A stretch of DNA of 12,058 nt from Elusimicrobiota bacterium (GTDB taxonomy: Bacteria > Elusimicrobiota > Elusimicrobia > 2-02-FULL-39-32): assembly GCA_023249835.1 (NCBI GenBank), contig JAHFBY010000013.1:1-12058 (forward strand), given 5' to 3'. A program made the position numbers and the translations under genes. Numbering within the stretch: the stretch's first letter is position 1; each line of letters starts with the position of its first letter. Below the pieces are notes generated by a model. It was not told the DNA's origin, ran no database searches, and saw nothing but the letters and a program-made list of their open reading frames with translations. Shown one piece after another: positions 8,079 to 12,058 of the stretch.

Positions 8079-8107
8079 ATCCTAACAAACGTAAATTTCT
8101 TTGTCAA
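8079..8107 (-). promoter_or_regulatory. Sigma70-type promoter of the GT2-to-csaB unit
   Basis: On the minus strand a perfect -35 TTGACA (8102-8107) is followed by a 17-base spacer and TAGGAT (8079-8084) as -10, preceded by TGT, which gives an extended -10 (TGn). Transcription would start near 8072, leaving a leader of about 20 bases before the GT2 ATG at 8052. It lies in the 79-base gap after trpS, the largest gap in the window. Nothing later in the unit looks like a second promoter, so it plausibly drives GT2, methyltransferase, scpA, scpB, galT, glgA, DUF5693 and csaB. Confidence 0.72.
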
Positions 8108-8132
8108 ATATAACGGCAGCAACCATTCTGCC
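8106..8132 (-). terminator. Weak candidate terminator after trpS
   Basis: Beginning at the last base of the trpS stop codon, GGCAG (8128-8132) can pair with CTGCC (8115-8119) across an 8-base loop, with possible extra A-T pairs inside the loop. The sequence GTTATATTT follows. The stem is short and the T-run is interrupted, so it may only partly stop transcription from the upstream unit. It overlaps the -35 of the next promoter. Confidence 0.3.
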
Positions 8133-9154
8133 TAAACAGCAAAGTGAAGGGCATCACGAACCGAACCGTAAGTGGAGTTGGCCATAACTTTGGCTTTTTG
8201 CGTGCCGGCGCGCAGCACTTCACTAACCCTCCCTTTTTTTGCCGCTAAGGACTCTCTTTTTTCACGCATAGGAGCAAGAGCGTTGTTAACGCTTAAAAAT
8301 AGCTCATTTTTACATTGGGAACAACTCAACTGCCCTTCCCGGCAAGCGTTGGCGCGCGCGTTTAAGGTTGGGGCCTGGGAGGTATATAGTTTATGCGTAG
8401 CAAAAACTGCGCAGCCCGTTGGATTTTCCGGACAAGGGTCAGGATGCCCGCGGTCGGTTGCTTTTATCCGCGTAGGATCGGTAAACATGCTGTTGATCTT
8501 TTTTTTAATAGCGCTTTCGTTTTCCGAAATATAGATACAATTTTCATAAGATTTTGACATCTTGCGCCCGTCCAGGCCCGCCACCCGAGGCGAAGGAGAA
8601 AGTATAGCGGCAGGTTCTAACAATATATTCTTTCCATAGATATGGTTAAAACGGCGGGCAATTTCTCGCGTCAATTCCAAATGCGGCAACTGGTCCTCGC
8701 CCACCGGCACGTGCGTGGCGCGGTACAAAAGAATGTCGGCAGCTTGCAGCACCGGGTAACCTAAAAAACCGTGCGTTGCGATCTCCTTTTCCTTTAATTC
8801 GCTCATCTGTTCCTTATAGCTGGGATTGCGGAAAAGCCAGGCAAGGGGAGTGATCATGGACAAAATTAACGCGAGGTCGGCATGTTCCGAAATCCAGGAT
8901 TGGCGAAAAATAATCGATTTTTCCGGATCTAACCCTTGCGCAATCCAGTCGAGAACCATGTCCTCAATATTTTTTTCCGTGGCGGAGGGGTCCTTGTAAT
9001 CGGTAGTCAAAGCGTGCCAATCCGCCACCATATAATAACAAAGGGTTCCCGGCTCATCTTGCAGGCTGATCCAATTAGAAAGCGCGCCCAAAGCGTTGCC
9101 GATATGCAGCTTGCCGGTCGGACGCATACCCGACAAAATAATTTTCTTAAGCAT
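8132..9154 (-). CDS. trpS: Tryptophanyl-tRNA synthetase, with Fe-S-type Cys motif
   Basis: TrpS charges tRNA(Trp) with tryptophan in an ATP-dependent reaction in the cytosol. The 340-residue class I synthetase has GMRPTGKLHIGN (9-20, HIGH-type motif), the tryptophan-pocket region GYPVLQAADILLYRA...VPVGEDQ (132-155) and GRKMSKS (196-202). In the C-terminal anticodon-binding region Cys248, Cys271, Cys278 and Cys281 form an exact C-x22-C-x6-C-x2-C motif, the pattern described for the [4Fe-4S] cluster of Thermotoga maritima TrpRS. The ATG at 9154 follows the M50 gene's TGA by three bases and has no clear Shine-Dalgarno site. Gene order M50-trpS-(…)-scpA-scpB is a neighbourhood known from several phyla, here interrupted by the GT2 and methyltransferase genes. 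Confidence 0.97.
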   Translation of the reverse strand: MLKKIILSGMRPTGKLHIGNALGALSNWISLQDEPGTLCYYMVADWHALTTDYKDPSATEKNIEDMVLDWIAQGLDPEKSIIFRQSWISEHADLALILSMITPLAWLFRNPSYKEQMSELKEKEIATHGFLGYPVLQAADILLYRATHVPVGEDQLPHLELTREIARRFNHIYGKNILLEPAAILSPSPRVAGLDGRKMSKSYENCIYISENESAIKKKINSMFTDPTRIKATDRGHPDPCPENPTGCAVFATHKLYTSQAPTLNARANACREGQLSCSQCKNELFLSVNNALAPMREKRESLAAKKGRVSEVLRAGTQKAKVMANSTYGSVRDALHFAV

Positions 9155-9157
9155 GGC

Positions 9158-9799
9158 TCAAAGACCCAACGTCCCCAGCATTAAACGATAAATGAAAAGC
9201 ACCGTTGGATAAATTACCCGACCCAAAACGCCCATGCTCATTAAACCCATTAAAATAAAAAAACCGTAGGGCTCTAAAGCGTCCAGTTTTTGGGACCAAG
9301 ACGCGGGGAGCAGGACGCTCAAAACCTTGCTGCCGTCCAAAGGAGGTATCGGCACCAAATTAAAAACTGCGAGAACCAAATTTAAGAATATGGCTCCATT
9401 TAAAAGACTAAAAACAATGCCGTCGGGGTCAGACATAAAAGATTGGCTTGAAAAAAAATAGAGGAGGACTACCGCGGTCATGGCAATAACTAAATTTGAC
9501 AATGGACCGGCAAGCGAAACCCAGATCACTCCGCTTTTATAATGAGTAAAGCGGTTGGGGTTAATCGGCACGGGTTTGGCCCAGCCAAAGACAGGCATAT
9601 GGGTGAGGGCGCAAATTACCGGCACAACAACCGAACCCAAAGGGTCCATGTGCGGCAAAGGGTTTAAGGTAAGCCGCCCTTGCTCAGAGGCGGTCTCATC
9701 TCCAAACATTTTTGCCATTACCCCATGAGACACCTCATGCAACACTACGGAAAAAATAAGCATGGGCATAAAGGTGAGGATCTGCATTAAAATTTGCAT
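9158..9799 (-). CDS. Site-2 protease family (M50) membrane metalloprotease
   Basis: This 213-residue integral membrane zinc protease belongs to the short M50B group (YwhC-like), which has no PDZ domain. It has HEVSH (21-25, the HExxH zinc site) in the first hydrophobic segment, GRLTLNPLPHMDPLGS (41-56), a central GPLSNLVIAM membrane helix (98-107), and NLVPIPPLDGSKVL (147-160), where Asp155 would be the third zinc ligand. There are further hydrophobic stretches at 124-147 and 178-211. The substrate is unknown; family members cleave within the membrane. The ATG at 9799 is preferred over the in-frame ATG at 9787 because AGAGAG at 9805-9810 is correctly spaced. It lies 43 bases after the nucleotidyltransferase gene and three bases before trpS, so it is probably in the same transcript. 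Confidence 0.92.
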   Translation of the reverse strand: MQILMQILTFMPMLIFSVVLHEVSHGVMAKMFGDETASEQGRLTLNPLPHMDPLGSVVVPVICALTHMPVFGWAKPVPINPNRFTHYKSGVIWVSLAGPLSNLVIAMTAVVLLYFFSSQSFMSDPDGIVFSLLNGAIFLNLVLAVFNLVPIPPLDGSKVLSVLLPASWSQKLDALEPYGFFILMGLMSMGVLGRVIYPTVLFIYRLMLGTLGL

Positions 9800-9842
9800 T
9801 TTTTCTCTCTTAACTTACTTTTATTCGAACAGCTCCATATTA

Positions 9843-11090
9843 TCAATCGTTCTGAAAATTGTCAATTATGAAGCGCAGCTCATCTTTTTTAGTGCGCACC
9901 TTCTTACGGTAACGAGCCAGGCTCAACTGTTTAAAAATGGTCTTATAGATCGGTCCTGGAACAAAGCCAATTTTTTTCAAGTCGTCTCCATCCACCAAAG
10001 GTCGAGATTTCTGCCAGGAAAAATAATTCGACCAGCCCCGCGCCAACCCCGCCCCACCCCCCCCTTGCGGAGCAACCTTAATTAATTTTTCAAAAAACTG
10101 AACAGTTTCCGGGAACAGCCCGGATTGCGGCAAAGATTCTACCGGACGGCCCGCCAGAAAGTGGCGCCAAAACTTATTTATCTCTAATACCCGATCTTTC
10201 ACCTGCGCAGAAAAATTGAGTTTATTCAAAAAACCTTCCAGCCAACGCGGCGAAGCGGCGAACTGCCAAAAACTTAAATTTAAAACTAACGGCTGCCGCT
10301 GGGCTTGTGTTTGCCGCAAAAGTTTACGAGAAAGTCGGGAAAACTTAAGTCCTTTATAAATCATGGGCAAAACTTTCCATTGGGCCAATAGCGCTAAAGG
10401 CGCCTCGATACCTGGCTCCAACAATATTTTTTCGAGTTCATGACGGAGGCGATCGTTAGAAAGGAGCCGGACCTCCCGCAAACGCAGCGAGCGGTTTAGC
10501 GCGTCCGCTGTGCTGCTCTCCAAAGAAAATCCAAAACGCCCTAAAAATCGGGCGGCGCGAAAAATGCGGGTTGGATCGTCTGTAAAACTATGCGCATGAA
10601 GAATGCGTATTTGCTTCTTCGCTAAATCTTCCCGTCCGTTCCAAGGGTCGGAAAGTTCGCCCCAATCGGTTAGAGACAACGATAGGGCCATGCTGTTAAT
10701 GGAAAAATCGCGGCGGGCTAAATCTTGAGACAAATCGCTGGGCGTAACCACCGGCAAGGCGGCAGGATTAGGATAAACTTCATTGCGCGCGGTAATCAGG
10801 TCCAATTGAATCCCTGAATTAAGTTTTAAAGTATAAGTGCTGAACTCGGGGTACATTTCCAATCGCGCGCCCCAACTTCGCGCCAACTCTTCGGCAACGG
10901 GCTTAATATTTCCGCCGGAGATAGTGACGTCGATATCTTTTCCCAACTCCCGTTTTAAAATCAAATCGCGCACCACCCCGCCCACTAAATAGGGATGTAA
11001 ATAAAGTTGGCAGGCGCTAATGGAAATATCTTTTAGAATAGAGTACAACCGGGGAGGAAACTGCTTTTTAAGCGCTGAGGAAAAATTCAC
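9843..11090 (-). CDS. tRNA nucleotidyltransferase / poly(A) polymerase family (probable CCA-adding enzyme)
   Basis: This is a class II nucleotidyltransferase that builds or repairs the 3' CCA end of tRNA, or part of it. The 415-residue protein has YLVGGVVRDLIL (34-45, GGxVRD), the catalytic DID pair (52-54), RRDFSINSMA (126-135, flexible-loop and nucleotide-base region), and DDPTRIFRAARFLGRFGF (171-188) leading into the RNA-binding head. The C-terminal VDGDDLKKIGFVPGP (366-380) is typical of CCA enzymes and argues against poly(A) polymerase. No HD phosphohydrolase motif is evident. A Gly4 patch (343-346) is encoded by a G8 run in a G-rich tract. The start is GTG at 11090, overlapping the TGA of the CpXC gene by four bases (GTGA). 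CCA-, A- or CC-adding specificity cannot be decided by eye, so I give no gene symbol. Confidence 0.9.
   Translation of the reverse strand: MNFSSALKKQFPPRLYSILKDISISACQLYLHPYLVGGVVRDLILKRELGKDIDVTISGGNIKPVAEELARSWGARLEMYPEFSTYTLKLNSGIQLDLITARNEVYPNPAALPVVTPSDLSQDLARRDFSINSMALSLSLTDWGELSDPWNGREDLAKKQIRILHAHSFTDDPTRIFRAARFLGRFGFSLESSTADALNRSLRLREVRLLSNDRLRHELEKILLEPGIEAPLALLAQWKVLPMIYKGLKFSRLSRKLLRQTQAQRQPLVLNLSFWQFAASPRWLEGFLNKLNFSAQVKDRVLEINKFWRHFLAGRPVESLPQSGLFPETVQFFEKLIKVAPQGGGGAGLARGWSNYFSWQKSRPLVDGDDLKKIGFVPGPIYKTIFKQLSLARYRKKVRTKKDELRFIIDNFQND
10047..10064 (-). repeat. G8-G4-G4 homopolymer tract, G-quadruplex capable
   Basis: The minus strand reads GGGGGGGGTGGGGCGGGG, with one-base loops, within the coding sequence of the nucleotidyltransferase (residues about 343-348). 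The G8 run could supply two G-tracts, giving four or more runs of at least three G. It is unlike the surrounding codon use and is a candidate for slippage or RNA/DNA secondary structure. Confidence 0.8.
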
Positions 11091-11821
11091 AATTCCGGCG
11101 AACTGCCGGCTTCCAATCGATTTAATAATTTTTGGTAGTTGGGCAACTGGTCGTTGACATTTAAAATTGCCTTTAAACCTTTAATTAAGGAAACGCGGAG
11201 ATCCGTTAGCCCCGCTGCCTCCGCTGCCCCCGTTACCCCCGCTACTCCCGCCGAATCAGCATTTTTAAACAGATTTTCAAATAATTCAGTCACTTGAACC
11301 CGGGCAACCAACGTTTTTATTCCAAAGGGCAAAACCAAAGGTAATTTACAGCGCCGGGCCAAGTCAATTGAAATTTTTTTGGTGGTTAAATCTAAGTTTT
11401 CTGCCAGGGCAAAAACCACATCTGACTCGTCGCGCAAAGATTCTTCCGCCACGATCAAATCACACAAGGCGTCCAGACCAAACAATAAAAAAGGAACATA
11501 CTTAAATTTATCCTCGGCGGGCAAACTCTCTTGCAATGTTTTAAAACGTTTAGACATTTCTAAATTTAAACTTTGTTCTTGATCTTCCGTATCTTTTGGA
11601 TACACAAAAGCCAAAAGTTCTTGATCTTTATCGTGATACAAGAGAAACCTCTCGGCGTAAATCATATGTTTACAAGAAGGACAACGAACCACGTTCAGTT
11701 CCCCGGCAAGAACCGCGTCTTTAAGTTCAGGGTTTTCCTTCACAGAGATCGATTCGTAGAGTTCAACCTCAAAAGCTTCCCCGCAAGGGCAGACGACTTC
11801 GTCATTATAAGTTAGGGACAT
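11087..11821 (-). CDS. CpXC domain-containing protein
   Basis: This is a 244-residue soluble protein with an N-terminal CpXC domain, a small, probably zinc-binding domain of unknown function. Seen directly: CPCG at 11-14, the block ESISVKENPELKDAVLAGEL (23-42) with its typical spacing, CPSC at 47-50, and YHDKDQELLAFVYP (62-75). The first pair is C-x-C and the second C-x-x-C; together they could form one zinc site. The remainder (80-244) is mostly helical by composition. It includes a low-complexity Gly/Ala/Val/Thr segment (191-206) made by a 9-bp tandem repeat, possibly a linker. The ATG at 11821 has no Shine-Dalgarno site and lies only about ten bases from a TATAAT box. It is the first gene of the unit and is coupled to the nucleotidyltransferase gene by GTGA. 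No function is inferred. Confidence 0.85.
   Translation of the reverse strand: MSLTYNDEVVCPCGEAFEVELYESISVKENPELKDAVLAGELNVVRCPSCKHMIYAERFLLYHDKDQELLAFVYPKDTEDQEQSLNLEMSKRFKTLQESLPAEDKFKYVPFLLFGLDALCDLIVAEESLRDESDVVFALAENLDLTTKKISIDLARRCKLPLVLPFGIKTLVARVQVTELFENLFKNADSAGVAGVTGAAEAAGLTDLRVSLIKGLKAILNVNDQLPNYQKLLNRLEAGSSPEL
11205..11249 (-). repeat. Five imperfect 9-bp tandem repeats inside the CpXC gene
   Basis: On the plus strand the units are gttagcccc, gctgcctcc, gctgccccc, gttaccccc and gctactccc, consecutive and in register with codons. They encode a three-residue periodic segment (about 191-206: Gly/Ala-Val/Ala-Ala/Thr type). This looks like a short minisatellite that expanded within the reading frame. 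Confidence 0.8.
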
Positions 11822-11831
11822 AATAGATTTA

Positions 11832-11860
11832 ATTATACTTGATACTGTTTATATCAACAA
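11832..11860 (-). promoter_or_regulatory. Candidate sigma70-type promoter of the CpXC unit
   Basis: Minus-strand TATAAT (11832-11837) is a perfect -10. TTGTTG (11855-11860), 17 bases upstream, matches only half of the -35 consensus. The predicted start near 11825 would leave about four bases before the ATG at 11821, so the message would be almost leaderless, which agrees with the absence of a ribosome-binding site. Confidence 0.6.
11839..11857. promoter_or_regulatory. Inverted repeat TTGATA-N7-TATCAA, candidate operator
   Basis: Perfect 6-base arms separated by seven bases lie between and partly over the -35 and -10 elements of the CpXC promoter, a classical position for a repressor operator. 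The 19-base size fits a dimeric helix-turn-helix regulator. No regulator gene is visible in the window. Confidence 0.45.
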
Positions 11861-11874
11861 GCGAACTTTATTGT

Positions 11875-12058
11875 TCACTGCGATTGTAGTTCATCGAATA
11901 TTTTTGCTTCTGATTCGGAAGCTTTTGATTTGCCCAACTCTTTATAAATTCGCGACAACTTTTTATGCACGTAAGGGTCAAAGGGATTAATGGCGTTGGC
12001 CTCCAAAGCCAGTTTCAAAGACTCTTCCCAAAGGCCGCGCTGCGACCAAAGGTCGCAC
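11875..12058 (-). CDS. TPR-repeat protein, C-terminal fragment (5' end outside window)
   Basis: An open frame enters at the right edge of the window and ends with TGA at 11875-11877, giving about 61 visible codons. The sequence contains LWEESLKLALEANAINPFDP and YVHKKLSRIYKELGKSKASE, with the small/large residue spacing of tetratricopeptide helices (W/L, A, P near NPFDP), followed by a charged C-terminal tail ending in FDELQSQ. TPR proteins act as protein-interaction scaffolds, so no specific function follows. It ends 53 bases before the CpXC start, and the CpXC promoter lies in that gap. There is no clear terminator. The frame is supported by composition and TPR pattern, but the fragment is short. 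Confidence 0.7.
   Translation of the reverse strand, partial: CDLWSQRGLWEESLKLALEANAINPFDPYVHKKLSRIYKELGKSKASESEAKIFDELQSQ

Noticed and set aside
8085..8101. ACAAA/TTTGT inverted arms in the spacer of the GT2 promoter as an operator
   Set aside because: Five-base arms with a ten-base A/T-rich spacer are easily expected by chance.
11177..11190. Near-palindrome CCTTTAATTAAGG as a regulatory site
   Set aside because: It lies within the CpXC coding sequence, is imperfect, and is far from any start; it is likely codon-driven.
11866..11880. GAAC-N6-GTTC hairpin as a terminator for the TPR gene
   Set aside because: The stem is four base pairs with no T-run after it.
1..12058. CRISPR arrays, tRNA genes, insertion sequences or a defence island
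   Set aside because: I saw no spaced direct repeats, transposase or recombinase motifs, terminal inverted repeats, or tRNA-like cloverleaf; the genes are housekeeping and envelope-related.

Overview
The window is a gene-dense piece of bacterial chromosome with moderate GC. Every gene I can support lies on the minus strand, so transcription runs from position 12058 towards 1. No gap exceeds about 80 bases. I see no RNA genes, insertion sequences, CRISPR arrays or attachment sites. Bacterial markers are scpA/scpB, a bacterial-type trpS, GlgA, and CsaB paired with a DUF5693 membrane protein. CsaB points to pyruvylated cell-wall polymers of the kind that anchor S-layer proteins. This fits Firmicutes-like bacteria or an uncultured candidate phylum such as Margulisbacteria, Elusimicrobia or Omnitrophica. 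I cannot assign the lineage from sequence reading alone.

Layout in the direction of transcription. (1) 12058-11875: the C-terminal end of a TPR-type protein, cut by the window edge. (2) 11821-8132: a first unit of CpXC-domain protein, tRNA nucleotidyltransferase (CCA-adding/poly(A) polymerase family), M50 site-2 metalloprotease and tryptophanyl-tRNA synthetase. Its candidate promoter carries a good -10 and a 19-bp inverted repeat that could be an operator. (3) 8052-1: a second unit of GT2 glycosyltransferase, class I methyltransferase, scpA, scpB, galT, glgA, DUF5693 protein and csaB. It has a convincing sigma70-type promoter (TTGACA, 17-bp spacer, extended -10). Genes in both units are tightly packed, with 4- to 11-base overlaps or gaps mostly under 20 bases. 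csaB runs off the window's left edge.

Functionally the window mixes housekeeping genes (tRNA end processing, tryptophan charging, SMC-ScpAB chromosome condensation) with sugar and envelope genes (GT2, methyltransferase, GalT, GlgA, DUF5693, CsaB). M50-trpS-scpA-scpB is a neighbourhood I recall from several bacterial phyla. Here a GT2-methyltransferase pair with its own promoter sits between trpS and scpA. The most specific observations are an exact C-x22-C-x6-C-x2-C motif in TrpS, matching the [4Fe-4S] site of Thermotoga maritima TrpRS; the operator-like repeat and nearly absent leader of the CpXC gene; a G8/G-quadruplex-capable tract inside the nucleotidyltransferase gene; and a 9-bp tandem repeat inside the CpXC gene. 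I found no clearly novel defence or mobile system.
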